Source: Pseudoruminococcus massiliensis
Lineage (GTDB): Bacteria; Bacillota; Clostridia; Oscillospirales; Acutalibacteraceae
Assembly: GCF_900291955.1 (NCBI RefSeq)
Contig: NZ_OLMR01000006.1
Span: 1 to 64,000 of the forward strand
DNA length: 64,000 nt
Direction of reading: 5' to 3'
Made by a program: the position numbers and the translations under genes. Shown here piece by piece: positions 54,702-63,895 of this stretch. How positions within the stretch are numbered: position 1 is the first letter of the stretch; every line of letters begins with the position of its first letter. Under the pieces are notes generated by a model. It was not told where the DNA came from and searched no databases. It saw only the letters and a list, made by a program, of their open reading frames with translations.

Positions 54702-55916
54702 TTGATACTTAGACTTTTAAGATGGTTTTCCGGCTATGCAAAATTTACTGCTAAGGGAAAATTTCCGGAACGCCTACTAAATATGACTATGAAAAATGGC
54801 ATACAGCTTTGGGGTATGCGTTCCGATAGTAGTTCTCTTACAGCTTATGTTGCTGCAAGAGAATATAAATTTCTGCGTCCCTTTGCAAAACGCTGTGAGC
54901 TTACCTTGAAATGCACAAAAAAAGGCGGTCTGCCATTTATAATATCACAATATAAAATTAGGAGTGGCTTGCTCGTAGGTGCAATACTTTATATTGCAAT
55001 TTCGATTATACTTTCTGGCTATATTTGGAACATAAATATCAATACAAGTGGCAGTATTAATGAATATGAACTAAGAGAAGAATTGCGTTCACTTGGACTT
55101 TATGAAGGTGCTAAGATTTCAGACATAAATATTCAGGATATAGAACAGCAAGCAACTATAGATATGGATAATATCGCCTGGATTTCGATAAATATAACTG
55201 GAACTCTTGTAAATATAGAGCTTAGTCCGAGAATTGATAAGAAAGCTCCAACTGATAAAACACCATCAAACATTATAGCAAGCTCAGATGGCGTTATAAC
55301 TGGTATTGGGGCTGGTGAAGGCAAACCCTCAGTTAAAATCGGAGAAGCTGTTGTCAAAGGGCAAATGCTCGTAAGTGGAATCTTGGAATACGATGTCGGC
55401 GGATTTAAACTCAAACATTCTGATGCAAAAATCTATGCACAAACAAAGAAAACTCTTTCTGTAAGCGTTCCACTTGAAGAAACTGTTCTTAAGAAAAACG
55501 ATTTTAATACATATAAAAAAAGTCTTTCTTTGCTTTGGGTTAGCTTTCCGATAAGCATTTACGGAACACCAGATGGTTATATTTCTACTCAAGTAAAAAA
55601 CGAAAATATCGAACTTTTTGGCACTCAATTACCTATAAAAATAACAACAGAAAATTATAATATATATGAGAATATAAAAGTTAAACGCACAGAAAAGCAA
55701 GCCCGAACTCTTGCTGAAAAACAGCTTTCTCTTCTTGAAACATTTAGCTTAAATAATGCAAAATCATACACCAAGAAATATACTCAAAAAATCTCTAATG
55801 GAAAGCTGATTCTTACAGGAACATATACCTGCACTGAAGATATTGCTATACAGCAAGAAATAAAAATAGATGGTTCGATAACCGAAGAAAATATTAATAA
55901 ATCATCTGAAAAATAA
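54702..55916 (+). CDS. yqfD: Sporulation protein YqfD
   Basis: 404 residues from TTG 54702 with AAAGGGGAAA ahead. One membrane helix (about 90-110; LLVGAILYIAISIILSGYIW) follows a short cytoplasmic head (SGYAKFTAKGKFPERLLN); the larger outer part includes DMDNIAWISINITGTLVNIEL (POTRA-like) and IASSDGVITGIGAGEGKPSVKIGEAVVKGQML. It matches YqfD, which is related to SpoIVA/Q-type channel proteins by fold only. No phoH or ybeY gene follows, unlike Bacillus. Confidence 0.9.
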   Translation: MILRLLRWFSGYAKFTAKGKFPERLLNMTMKNGIQLWGMRSDSSSLTAYVAAREYKFLRPFAKRCELTLKCTKKGGLPFIISQYKIRSGLLVGAILYIAISIILSGYIWNININTSGSINEYELREELRSLGLYEGAKISDINIQDIEQQATIDMDNIAWISINITGTLVNIELSPRIDKKAPTDKTPSNIIASSDGVITGIGAGEGKPSVKIGEAVVKGQMLVSGILEYDVGGFKLKHSDAKIYAQTKKTLSVSVPLEETVLKKNDFNTYKKSLSLLWVSFPISIYGTPDGYISTQVKNENIELFGTQLPIKITTENYNIYENIKVKRTEKQARTLAEKQLSLLETFSLNNAKSYTKKYTQKISNGKLILTGTYTCTEDIAIQQEIKIDGSITEENINKSSEK

Positions 55917-55970
55917 AATATTACTGCAAAAGATACAACCACTTATTTAAAAATTTTATCTTGCAAAACC

Positions 55971-55999
55971 TTGACAAAACAACTGTTCGCTGATATAAT
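55971..55999 (+). promoter_or_regulatory. Strong promoter of rpsF-ssb-rpsR
   Basis: TTGACA (55971-55976), spacer of exactly 17, TATAAT (55994-55999): a consensus housekeeping promoter. Confidence 0.9.
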
Positions 56000-56005
56000 T
56001 TTAAT

Positions 56006-56080
56006 GTTGGTGTATTGACACCAACTCCCCTTGCTCGCAATATGTTTGCGGGCCACAAGACCAAAAGGAGGTGCAGTAAA
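56006..56080 (+). promoter_or_regulatory. Leader of rpsF with two hairpins, possible S6:S18 autoregulatory site
   Basis: GTTGGTGT (56006) pairs with ACACCAAC (to about 56025), and CTCGCA/TGCGGG (56034-56052) forms a second hairpin just before GGAGGTG. Bacterial rpsF leaders often bind the S6:S18 pair for feedback. The fit to that motif is only approximate here. Confidence 0.45.
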
Positions 56081-56081
56081 T

Positions 56082-56375
56082 ATGGCAGTAATTAATTCTT
56101 ATGAGGCTGTTATTGTAATTTCTCTCAAGCTTGGCGAAGAGGGTATTGCTGAAACAATCGCAAAGTTCAAGGATATGGTTTCTAAGAACGGTACTCTTGA
56201 GAATGTTGATGAGTGGGGTAAGAGAAGACTTGCTTACGAAATCAACAAGGAAACTGAGGCTTATTATGTACTCTTTGATTTCAAGAGCGAAGCTGAGTTC
56301 CCTGCAGAGTTTGACCGTGTCCTTATGATTACAGACGGTGTTCTCCGTTCTATGATCATCAAGAAGGAAGCTTAA
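56082..56375 (+). CDS. rpsF: Ribosomal protein bS6
   Basis: 97 residues from ATG 56082 (AAAAGGAGGTG upstream; an earlier start in the leader is unlikely). SYEAVIVISLKLGEEG, VDEWGKRRLAYEINKETEAYY and FDRVLMITDGVLRSMIIKKE match bS6. Binds bS18 in the small subunit. First gene of rpsF-ssb-rpsR. Confidence 0.97.
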   Translation: MAVINSYEAVIVISLKLGEEGIAETIAKFKDMVSKNGTLENVDEWGKRRLAYEINKETEAYYVLFDFKSEAEFPAEFDRVLMITDGVLRSMIIKKEA

Positions 56376-56390
56376 GGAGGAAGAGCTAGT

Positions 56391-56855
56391 ATGTTAAATG
56401 TAGCTTGTATCATGGGCAGACTTACAGCAGACCCAGAGCTTCGTTATACTCAAGGCAACACAGCAGTAGTTAGAATCACTCTTGCTTGCAACAGACCCAC
56501 AAGAACTGGTTCAGAAGAACAGACTGATTTTATAGATGTTACCGCTTGGGGTAAGACTGCGGAATTTGTCAGCAGATATTTTCACAAGGGTCAACTCGTT
56601 GCCGTTGATGGCTCTATTAGAACAGGCTCTTATACCGATAAACAGGGTATCAAGAGAAGAACCTTTGAGATTTGGGCTAATAACTGCCACTTCGCAGAAC
56701 CTAAATCAGCTCGTTCTAATGATAATAATAACTATCAGGGCGGATATAACGACAGCGGATACTCAAGACAGGATAATGCTCCAGCTACATCTTATTCAAC
56801 AGGCAATACAGATGCCTTTGAAGAGATTCCGACAGATGACGATCTCCCCTTCTGA
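56391..56855 (+). CDS. ssb: Single-stranded DNA-binding protein
   Basis: 154 residues. OB fold with MLNVACIMGRLTADPELRYT, FIDVTAWGKTAEFVSRYFHKG and GSIRTGSYTDKQGIKRRTFE; a Gly/Asn-rich linker (about 110-140) and the acidic tip EIPTDDDLPF that binds partner proteins. Start after AAGGAGGAAG. Between rpsF and rpsR as in most Firmicutes. Confidence 0.97.
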   Translation: MLNVACIMGRLTADPELRYTQGNTAVVRITLACNRPTRTGSEEQTDFIDVTAWGKTAEFVSRYFHKGQLVAVDGSIRTGSYTDKQGIKRRTFEIWANNCHFAEPKSARSNDNNNYQGGYNDSGYSRQDNAPATSYSTGNTDAFEEIPTDDDLPF

Positions 56856-56899
56856 TTTAATCCTAAACACATCTTATCCTATATAAAGGAGGAATTACA

Positions 56900-57151
56900 A
56901 TGGCTGAAAGAACCGAAAGAGATAACCGCAGAGGCGGTCGCAAGGGCCGTAAAAAGGTTTGTGCATTCTGCGTAGATAAAGTTGATGTAATCGACTATAA
57001 GGATATCGCAAGACTTCGCCGTTTTATTTCTGAAAGAGCGAAGATTCTTCCTCGCAGAGTAACAGGCACTTGTGCACATCATCAGCGTGAGCTTACAGTT
57101 GCTATTAAGCGCGCTCGTTATCTTTCACTTTTACCTTATACAAGCGATTGA
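56900..57151 (+). CDS. rpsR: Ribosomal protein bS18
   Basis: 83 residues. A basic N-terminus ([20 protein letters not shown]) leads to [20 protein letters not shown] and [14 protein letters not shown], the bS18 core. CAFC suggests the cysteine-containing form. Start after AAAGGAGGA. A terminator follows directly. Confidence 0.97.
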   Translation: MAERTERDNRRGGRKGRKKVCAFCVDKVDVIDYKDIARLRRFISERAKILPRRVTGTCAHHQRELTVAIKRARYLSLLPYTSD

Positions 57152-57163
57152 TAAAAAGCTTTT

Positions 57164-57193
57164 GCCGATACCGTTCTGCGGTGTCGGCTTTTT
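57164..57193 (+). terminator. Terminator after rpsR
   Basis: GCCGATACCG (57164-57173) pairs with CGGTGTCGGC (57179-57188, one wobble), then five T. Transcription may continue in part into the next gene 22 bp on. Confidence 0.8.
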
Positions 57194-57215
57194 GTATCTA
57201 AGGAGGAATAAAACT

Positions 57216-57467
57216 ATGACCTATAAATATAGAACTCGTGGCGTTTGCTCAAGAAGCATAACCTTCGATATGGACGAAAACCATATCATTACAAACATCA
57301 GCTTTGAGGGTGGTTGCAACGGAAATACAAAGGGTATTGCTTCTCTTGCTGAAGGTATGAAAGCCGAAGACATTATAAGCAAATGTCAAGGTATTCGCTG
57401 TGGCATGAAAGCTACATCATGTCCTGACCAACTTACTGAAGCAATTAAAAGTGCATTGCAAAAGTAA
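57216..57467 (+). CDS. TSCPD-domain protein (TIGR03905-like)
   Basis: 83 residues from ATG 57216 behind AGGAGGA. FEGGCNGNTKGIASLAEGMK, IRCGMKATSCPDQLTEAIK and CSRSITFDMDENHIITNI match the small TSCPD family related to the C-terminal region of ribonucleotide reductases. Conserved cysteines suggest metal or nucleotide binding, function unknown. Confidence 0.85.
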   Translation: MTYKYRTRGVCSRSITFDMDENHIITNISFEGGCNGNTKGIASLAEGMKAEDIISKCQGIRCGMKATSCPDQLTEAIKSALQK

Positions 57468-57480
57468 TCTTTAAATGCGA

Positions 57481-57530
57481 AATGTGCATAGTATAAACCA
57501 ATTTTGTTTATACTATGCACATTTTATTTA
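57481..57530 (+). terminator. Terminator shared by convergent genes
   Basis: An 18-bp stem, AATGTGCATAGTATAAAC / GTTTATACTATGCACATT (57481-57498, 57506-57523), with A and T runs on the two sides; works both ways. Confidence 0.9.
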
Positions 57531-57535
57531 TAATT

Positions 57536-58093
57536 TTAATCTTCTAAAAAGATATTTTTCTTCTTTCTGCCACGCTTTTTTCTTGGTTTTCTTGGTGGAA
57601 GATACTTAATATCTGCTTTCTCAAGAAGTTCAATTTCTTTCTTAGGAATCTCTACTGGCTTTGCAGTGACTTCACGAGTCTTTGATTTGCGTCTGAATTT
57701 ATAAATATTATCTGTGAGGTCATCAAGAAAGGCCATTGCTTCCTCACGCTTACCTTCATCAAGTGAACGGATTCTGAGAAGAATTTCAGCCTCAAAATTA
57801 GCTTCTGAGAACCTTGCTTCATCATCACGGTCAAGCTTATCATTAAGCTCCTTAAAATTTGAATCATTAACATACTTTCCTGTTTCTGTATTACAGCCTG
57901 AAAGTAAATCAAAGAAATCAACATGGAATATCTTAGAAAGTCTTATAAGAGTTTCTATATCTGGTGTTGTTTTTCCTGTTTCATAATAGGTGTAGCTTGA
58001 ACGCTCTAATCCAAGCAAATCTGCAACATCTTGTTGAGTAAGTTTGCATTCGCTTCTATAATATTTCAACCAATAAGATATAATATTATACAT
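57536..58093 (-). CDS. XRE-family HTH regulator with a basic tail
   Basis: 185 residues. An N-terminal Cro/CI HTH (LTQQDVADLLGLERSSYTYYETGK, split over residues 18-41; then TLIRLSKIFHVDFFDLLSG) is followed by a charged helical middle (DDEARFSEANFEAEILLRIR) and a Lys/Arg-rich tail (PPRKPRKKRGRKKKN) likely to add non-specific DNA contacts. Start after GGAGGTAAT. Single gene; its targets are unknown. Confidence 0.85.
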   Translation of the reverse strand: MYNIISYWLKYYRSECKLTQQDVADLLGLERSSYTYYETGKTTPDIETLIRLSKIFHVDFFDLLSGCNTETGKYVNDSNFKELNDKLDRDDEARFSEANFEAEILLRIRSLDEGKREEAMAFLDDLTDNIYKFRRKSKTREVTAKPVEIPKKEIELLEKADIKYLPPRKPRKKRGRKKKNIFLED

Positions 58094-58262
58094 TTTTATT
58101 ACCTCCTTTTATTTTTTTTATTATAACATATATTTTTAAGATTTCATCATTATGTGAAACATTTCCACAGTCGCTTAATACTTTTAACTATTTTTTTAAA
58201 TCTAAAGCTTTAAAATCGGACTCATCAAATATAAGAAGTTAATATACTAATTTTCCATACAA

Positions 58263-58304
58263 AACAAACTGACTCCGTTCAAAACGAAATCAGTTTGTTT
58301 TTTT
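58263..58304 (-). terminator. Terminator after the dehydrogenase gene
   Basis: AACAAACTGA (58263-58272) pairs with TCAGTTTGTT (58290-58299). T runs on both sides. Confidence 0.8.
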
Positions 58305-58321
58305 AAAGCTTATTTTATATT

Positions 58322-59332
58322 TTAAACTTGGTCCCAATCAAATACAACGCCGAGTGGGAATTGTCTATCCGTAAGAAGTTGATTATATATTTCTGATGTC
58401 TGTGTAGGAGAAATAATTTCTGAAAGAATATCTCCAGGATCAATTCTGCCATCTCTCATAAGATTTAAAAGCGTTATATAATCACGCTTAGCAGTAAAGT
58501 TACCAAGAACAGAATTATATGCTAAACGGGTTTTATCGTGACAGCCAATTATATTAAGACCCTTAATATGAACATACTTATAAAGGTCAATTGGCTCATC
58601 ACTAACTCGGTTACAACCATTGATAAGGATTCTTGCATGTTTAGAGGAATATCTCAATGCAAGCTGCAAGCCTGCCATAGAGCCAGAGGTTTCAAGGACA
58701 ACATTAGCACCCTTAACGCTGTTTGTTTTCTCGGTGATTTCATAAATCTTCTCAACAAGATTAGGTTCACTTGGAGAGAACACATATTCTGCACCAAATA
58801 AAGCTGCTTTTTCCTGTCTGATTTCACGATTACCAATAGCTATAAGAGGAGTTGCACCACAAGCCCTTGCAATCTGAACACCGAAAAGTCCAAGCATACC
58901 AAGACCAACAACAACGCAAGATTCACCAATCTCAAGACGGCTTCTGCGTATTGCAAGAAGTGGAAAACTTGCTACTCTTGTAAATACTGCATCTATAAAG
59001 GATACATCATCAGGAATTTTTACAACGCCTGATTCTTTTTTCCAATTATATGATGCGTGACCTGCATATTCAACAAATACACGGTCGCCTGGTCTGAACT
59101 TTGTTACAGCACTTCCTACCTCTACGACTGTACCAACGCTCGAATACCCTGGAACTGTTGGAAATTTTTGTGCAGTATTGTTTGCACCTGAAAGATAGGC
59201 CTTTTCTGTACCAGCAGAAATCAAGGTATACTTAACCTTAACCATAACCTCATTATCTTTTGGCTTTCTAAGCTCAAAAGACCTAAGCTCAGCTACTTTC
59301 GGCTTTATAAATGTTACTCTATAACCTTTCAT
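58322..59332 (-). CDS. Medium-chain (zinc-type) dehydrogenase of the SAGTE subgroup
   Basis: 336 residues. The GroES-like N-terminal half has VKVKYTLISAGTEKAYLSG, VPGYSSVGTVVEVG and FRPGDRVF; the Rossmann half has VVGLGMLGLFGVQIARACGA. The usual catalytic Cys of zinc alcohol dehydrogenases is replaced by the SAGTE loop, and the structural four-Cys lobe is absent. Members of this subgroup act on sugars, polyketide or tetrapyrrole intermediates. It lies 19 bp downstream of the pyruvyl transferase-MenD fusion on the same strand, so the two probably belong to one pathway. Start after GGAGGTT. Confidence 0.8.
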   Translation of the reverse strand: MKGYRVTFIKPKVAELRSFELRKPKDNEVMVKVKYTLISAGTEKAYLSGANNTAQKFPTVPGYSSVGTVVEVGSAVTKFRPGDRVFVEYAGHASYNWKKESGVVKIPDDVSFIDAVFTRVASFPLLAIRRSRLEIGESCVVVGLGMLGLFGVQIARACGATPLIAIGNREIRQEKAALFGAEYVFSPSEPNLVEKIYEITEKTNSVKGANVVLETSGSMAGLQLALRYSSKHARILINGCNRVSDEPIDLYKYVHIKGLNIIGCHDKTRLAYNSVLGNFTAKRDYITLLNLMRDGRIDPGDILSEIISPTQTSEIYNQLLTDRQFPLGVVFDWDQV

Positions 59333-59351
59333 TTTTTAACCTCCGATTATA

Positions 59352-62129
59352 TCAACAGAAAACTTCAAAGAAAATCGGCTGGTCACAATCTGATGTAAAT
59401 ATTTTAAGGTTTTCCTCAAATTCCTCTTGATTTTCAGAAGAAAGATAATTAAAGCCGACAGACTTAACCCAAGCCTTAGCTGAGGTTTCGTGCTTTTGTG
59501 TAATAGATGGGCTTCTATAATGACGAAGTAAACCTGCACCTGAGTTATTGAACATCATAATTCTGATATTACCAGTTAGTGGTTTATTCCAGATTGAGTT
59601 CATATCATAGAAGAAGCTAAGGTCACCTATCATAAGGAAGCAAAGCTCTTTACTTACTGCACAATGTCCCATAAAGGTTGAAGCTGAACCATCTATGCCA
59701 TTTGTACCCATATTACAGAATACACGAACAGTTGGGTCGAGCTTATATCTGTTAGTCATAATGATTGTATGACCGATACCGATATGAAGCAATGAATGTG
59801 CTGGAAGAGTTGTAACTGTTCTTTCAATAGCATAAAGCTGATTATATTTTTCTGCGTGCATAACTTTAATGTTGCTTTCAGCCTTCTTCCAAGCCTTGTA
59901 GTATTCACCATCGTTATGAATATCGCCTGAATGTTCTACAAAGTAATCGAAGAAATACTTCTGTGAGCATTCAAAAACATTTTTAAGTCTTCTATATGTG
60001 TCAGCAACTTCACCATCTTCAGCAACACGCCAATGATACCATTGTGTACCAAGGTTTCTAAGCTTGCCAAGAATTGGGTTATTGAGCATACGCCTACCGC
60101 CTACTGTGATAACAATATCAGGAGCAAGCTCATCTCTGAATTGCTTTTGTGTATAGTCATGAGTGATATTATAAGAAAGAATAGATTTTGAGCAATGGAA
60201 GTTTGCAAGGTTATCACTGATAACAACGCAGTTAAACTTATCTACAAATGCTTCAACAGACTTCTGTTCTTCAATAGAAAGAGGCTGGTTCTGGCAATAA
60301 ACAACAAGTATTCTCTTAACCTTAGAGAGTCTGTCTACCTTATCCTGCCACTTTGAATCAGGGTCACAAAGCTCAAATCTATCTATGCAGAGATATTTCT
60401 TATCGAGCTTGAGAACTGATGCAGGAGGCTTCGGAAACTCAATATTAGCAATAGGAACATTAATGTGTACAGGACCTGTACCATGATGCTTAACTTCAAG
60501 CAATGCTTCGCAAACCATTCTTCTTGCTTCCCAATCGCCAAGAGCAGTTGGGTCTTGTGGCAAAGAAACGCATTTCTTTACAACCTTGCCATACATACCT
60601 GCCTGTGGAATTGTCTGTTCCTCATCCTGACCAAGGTAGCGAGGATAACGGTCGCCTGTAATAACAACAAGTGGAATATGCTGATAGTAAGCCTCTGTAA
60701 TCGAAGTAAGATAGTTTGATGTAGCAGTACCAGAAGTACAGCACATAACAACGGGCTCACCAAGTCTTGCAGCAATACCGAGTGCATAGAAGCCTGCACT
60801 TCTTTCGTCAGTAACTCTATAAATCTTAAAATATGGCTCTGCCTCAAAAAGACGAGCAAGATTCAAGTTTCTTGAACCTGATGACATAACAATATGCTTA
60901 ATGCCATATCTCTTAACAAGTGTTACAATCATCTTGCAGCGTTCAAAGTCAACAGAAGTCTTTGGCTTTTCTTCTACGACAGGCTTAGGCTGTATAGCAG
61001 GAGCAGGGGTAATAGATTTAACCTCCGCATTTGCAGGTATCATTTTTTTTTCTTTAGTAAGCTGGTCTTTGAGCCAATTATATGAATACTCCTTAATAGC
61101 GTTAAGCTTCTGATAAGGACCTTCATAGTCGCAAGAATCATACTTGCTGAGGTCTGATGTAATCTTATCAGCACTATCAATAAGTCTATATTCAAGGTCA
61201 ATAGGTTTGAGCAATGAAACAAATCTCTCTGCCCCACGCTTTCTATTAATTAGAGAAACAAATGGCTTCTTAAAGATAATTGAGAAAATTGTTCCATGGA
61301 AGCTATCAGTAAATACACATGAAGAATTCTGATAATACCAGAGCCACTCAAAGAGGTCAACATCTTTCTTAACTTCAACTCTGCCATTACCAGAAAGCTG
61401 AAGATTAGCAAAATTAGCGTCCCATCTTACAGGTGGTTCATCAAGAAGTACAACAACCTTCATATTCTTTTCGATAGAAAGCTTTTCAAGCTGTCTGCCT
61501 ATTTCAGGATTTGGGTCGAGAACATAAGCAAGAATATATGGTTCTGTTTCAAGTGTTCCTGCTTTAGAAGCAAGTTCATTATAAGCCTCTATCTTACAAA
61601 GGAAAGTTGGGTCGCAAACTTCTACTGTATCATTAAGTGCAAATGTATTCTTACAGGTACTGAGAGAAAGGTCATCTCTTACAGAAATACCATCGAAACG
61701 AGCAAGATTTCCGCCACTGCGTACTTTTTCATCTTCAGGAGCATTATATGCACGACCAAAAGATGTACCATAGGCAATTTTCTTCTTGCTGTCATCAGCA
61801 AAGCCAAGAAAATACATTTGCTTATATGGACGGCTAAGACCGTAATTCCAAAGTTGGTCAGAACCGACAACAAATGTATCACAAACATCGTTAAGCTTAG
61901 AGAGAGAATCAAGTCTTAATCTCTCACTAACATTATAGTACATATTAGCAATACGGAATGGATGTGTTTTGGTAATTTCAAAATTAGCATTTCCCAAAGG
62001 ATTGTTTATCATAAGAACAGAATAACCCATATCTGTGATAACACTATGAAGAGCATAGTATGTAACCATACTGCCATAATTTCTGCCATACCAAAGACCA
62101 ATTATACCAACATCATATTTTTTGCTCAT
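59352..62129 (-). CDS. Fusion of a polysaccharide pyruvyl transferase domain and a MenD-like TPP enzyme
   Basis: 925 residues. Residues 1-370 are a polysaccharide pyruvyl transferase (PF04230) domain: LWYGRNYGSMVTYYALH, FVVGSDQLWNYG, CVFTDSFHGTIFSIIF. After a proline-rich linker (370-392), residues 393-925 look like MenD: IKHIVMSSGSRNLNL, VTDERSAGFYALGIAARLGE (catalytic Glu), CTSGTATSNY, LVVITGDRY, NMGTNGIDGSASTF and MIGDLSFFYDMN (the TPP-binding GD...N). TPP ligands appear intact. The joined frame is uninterrupted and in a long open run, so it is not an assembly error. It starts after AAAGGAGT. No other menaquinone gene is near, so the product is probably not menaquinone; a cell-surface or secondary metabolite is more likely (inference). 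Confidence 0.85.
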   Translation of the reverse strand: MSKKYDVGIIGLWYGRNYGSMVTYYALHSVITDMGYSVLMINNPLGNANFEITKTHPFRIANMYYNVSERLRLDSLSKLNDVCDTFVVGSDQLWNYGLSRPYKQMYFLGFADDSKKKIAYGTSFGRAYNAPEDEKVRSGGNLARFDGISVRDDLSLSTCKNTFALNDTVEVCDPTFLCKIEAYNELASKAGTLETEPYILAYVLDPNPEIGRQLEKLSIEKNMKVVVLLDEPPVRWDANFANLQLSGNGRVEVKKDVDLFEWLWYYQNSSCVFTDSFHGTIFSIIFKKPFVSLINRKRGAERFVSLLKPIDLEYRLIDSADKITSDLSKYDSCDYEGPYQKLNAIKEYSYNWLKDQLTKEKKMIPANAEVKSITPAPAIQPKPVVEEKPKTSVDFERCKMIVTLVKRYGIKHIVMSSGSRNLNLARLFEAEPYFKIYRVTDERSAGFYALGIAARLGEPVVMCCTSGTATSNYLTSITEAYYQHIPLVVITGDRYPRYLGQDEEQTIPQAGMYGKVVKKCVSLPQDPTALGDWEARRMVCEALLEVKHHGTGPVHINVPIANIEFPKPPASVLKLDKKYLCIDRFELCDPDSKWQDKVDRLSKVKRILVVYCQNQPLSIEEQKSVEAFVDKFNCVVISDNLANFHCSKSILSYNITHDYTQKQFRDELAPDIVITVGGRRMLNNPILGKLRNLGTQWYHWRVAEDGEVADTYRRLKNVFECSQKYFFDYFVEHSGDIHNDGEYYKAWKKAESNIKVMHAEKYNQLYAIERTVTTLPAHSLLHIGIGHTIIMTNRYKLDPTVRVFCNMGTNGIDGSASTFMGHCAVSKELCFLMIGDLSFFYDMNSIWNKPLTGNIRIMMFNNSGAGLLRHYRSPSITQKHETSAKAWVKSVGFNYLSSENQEEFEENLKIFTSDCDQPIFFEVFC

Positions 62130-62270
62130 ATTTTTACTCCTTTATCTTTAGATGATAAATAAACTGCACAATAATATAAATCTGTACTATTATAACAAAC
62201 TTAGTCAAAAAATGCAAGAACTAATCAAGAATGTCTAAAAAATATATAAAATTTTTAATATAAAATAGTT

Positions 62271-62717
62271 TTAAATTTCTTCGCCATTCTCAATTTTTTC
62301 AATAAGAGCAAGTCTATTGATGTGTCTGTCGCCCTCAAATTCAGTATGAAGGAATATATCAGCAAGCTTAACAGCCATTTCACTGTCAATAACACGACCA
62401 CCCATACAAAGGATATTTGCATCGTTATGTCTTCTTGTCATCTCTGCACAAAATTCGTTTGTGCAGACAGCAGCTCTTATTCCCTTAACCTTATTTGCTG
62501 CAATAGAAATTCCGATTCCTGTTCCGCAACAAAGTATACCAAGCTCACATTCCTTAGAAGAAACCGCTTTAGCAACTGGATAAGCGTATCTTGGATAATC
62601 AACAGAATCTGTGCTGTATGTGCCGAAATCCTTATACTCTATGCCCTTTTCTTCAAGATACTTCTTTACTGCTTCTTTAATTTCGTAACCGCCGTGGTCT
62701 GCTCCAAGTGCTATCAT
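62271..62717 (-). CDS. rpiB: Ribose-5-phosphate isomerase B
   Basis: 148 residues. ALGADHGGYEIKEAVK, GILCCGTGIGISIAANK (catalytic Cys) and RRHNDANILCMGGRVI (catalytic His) match RpiB/LacAB. Interconverts ribulose and ribose 5-phosphate. Start after GGAGGTTAAT. Between the fusion gene and tsaB with gaps of about 140 and 31 bp. Confidence 0.93.
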   Translation of the reverse strand: MIALGADHGGYEIKEAVKKYLEEKGIEYKDFGTYSTDSVDYPRYAYPVAKAVSSKECELGILCCGTGIGISIAANKVKGIRAAVCTNEFCAEMTRRHNDANILCMGGRVIDSEMAVKLADIFLHTEFEGDRHINRLALIEKIENGEEI

Positions 62718-62748
62718 TTTATTAACCTCCGTTATTTAATATAAGATT

Positions 62749-63459
62749 TTATTTTGAACTATTTTTCAATCTTGCTTTTAATTCTCTTTCTGCCTGTGGT
62801 AATCTCAAATAAAGTGGCACAAGCTCATCTGAGGAAATTGTTTCTCCGTTTTGAGCCTTTTCATAAGCGACAACTGCTGTTCCATAGGCTCTTTGATACC
62901 TGAGATTTTGTGGTGCAATTTTTATATTTTCAATTCGCTTCATATTTTCAAAGCAAATATTTGCACCATCACCAATAAGCATTATTTCAACATTGCTGAA
63001 ATCCATAAGCTCAGATTCAAGCTCTGCTATTGATAACGCCCTATCTCCACAGATACGGCTTATCTTTCCGTTGCTTGCCATAAAAAGTGCATTATAAACC
63101 TGTGAACATCTTGCGTCCATAACTGCACAAATCAAGCCGTTGAAAATTTCTAAATTCTGTGCCATAGCCTCAAGCGTTGAAACCGATACACAAGGCTTTC
63201 CTAAAGCCATAGCCATTCCCTTTACGCACGAAACTCCGATTCTTACTCCAGTAAATGAGCCAGGACCTGCATCAACCGCAAAGACATCAACATCTTTAAT
63301 ATCAGTCTTAGTAAATTCGAGAAGCTTTTCTGCAAGAAGCATAAGCGTCTGACTATGTGTAAGGCTTGTATTCATATAAAATTCGCCTTTTAAAAAGCCG
63401 TCCTCATATAGTGCCACAGATGCAGGTGACGCTGAAGAATCAAATGCTAAAATAATCAT
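62749..63459 (-). CDS. tsaB: TsaB, tRNA threonylcarbamoyladenosine complex subunit
   Basis: 236 residues. LAFDSSASPASVAL, LTHSQTLMLLAEKL, DAGPGSFTGVRIGVSCVKGMA and VMDARCSQVYNAL are the family motifs of the ASKHA fold. Partners TsaD and TsaE in the t6A reaction. Start ATG overlaps the tsaE stop by four bases (ATGA). Confidence 0.93.
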   Translation of the reverse strand: MIILAFDSSASPASVALYEDGFLKGEFYMNTSLTHSQTLMLLAEKLLEFTKTDIKDVDVFAVDAGPGSFTGVRIGVSCVKGMAMALGKPCVSVSTLEAMAQNLEIFNGLICAVMDARCSQVYNALFMASNGKISRICGDRALSIAELESELMDFSNVEIMLIGDGANICFENMKRIENIKIAPQNLRYQRAYGTAVVAYEKAQNGETISSDELVPLYLRLPQAERELKARLKNSSK

Positions 63460-63884
63460 TCTATGTCTACCCCGCTTATTGTAATTTCTCTTTCATTTTC
63501 TGAAAGTGGCTTAATAGTAATTCTGATTGCATCATTTGGAAGTACGCCCTCGATATTTTCGCTCCATTCAATAACCAAAATACCGTTACCAATATAATCA
63601 AAAAAGCCCGTTGAATATAAATCATCATATGTTGTAACACGATACATATCGAAGTGGAAAATCGGAAACTTTCCCTCATATTCGTGAACCAAGGCAAAAG
63701 TCGGGCTTGAAACTCCGTCTTCAAAACCAAGTCCCTCAGATAAACCTCTTGTAAAAGCTGTTTTTCCTGCACCAAGTCCGCCAAAAAGTGCTATAACCTC
63801 AGTGCCTTTCAATTTTTTTGCAAGCTTTTTTCCTATGTTTTCAGTTTCACTTGCCGAAGATGATATAAACTTAACCAAATCCAA
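63456..63884 (-). CDS. tsaE: TsaE, tRNA threonylcarbamoyladenosine ATPase
   Basis: 142 residues from TTG 63884 with AGGAG upstream. Walker A GGLGAGKTAFTRG, SSPTFALVHEY and HFDMYRV, then VIEWSENIEGVLP, all conserved in TsaE. ATPase that resets the TsaBD complex. Followed by tsaB. Confidence 0.93.
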   Translation of the reverse strand: MDLVKFISSSASETENIGKKLAKKLKGTEVIALFGGLGAGKTAFTRGLSEGLGFEDGVSSPTFALVHEYEGKFPIFHFDMYRVTTYDDLYSTGFFDYIGNGILVIEWSENIEGVLPNDAIRITIKPLSENEREITISGVDIE

Positions 63885-63895
63885 ACAACTCCTAA

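Noticed and set aside
56006-56080. A clear S6:S18 leader RNA
   Set aside because: Hairpins are present, but the conserved bulge bases could not be aligned with confidence; it is listed as possible only.
59352-62129. Assembly artefact joining two genes
   Set aside because: The reading frame is continuous through the linker, with normal codon use and a ribosome site only before the first domain.
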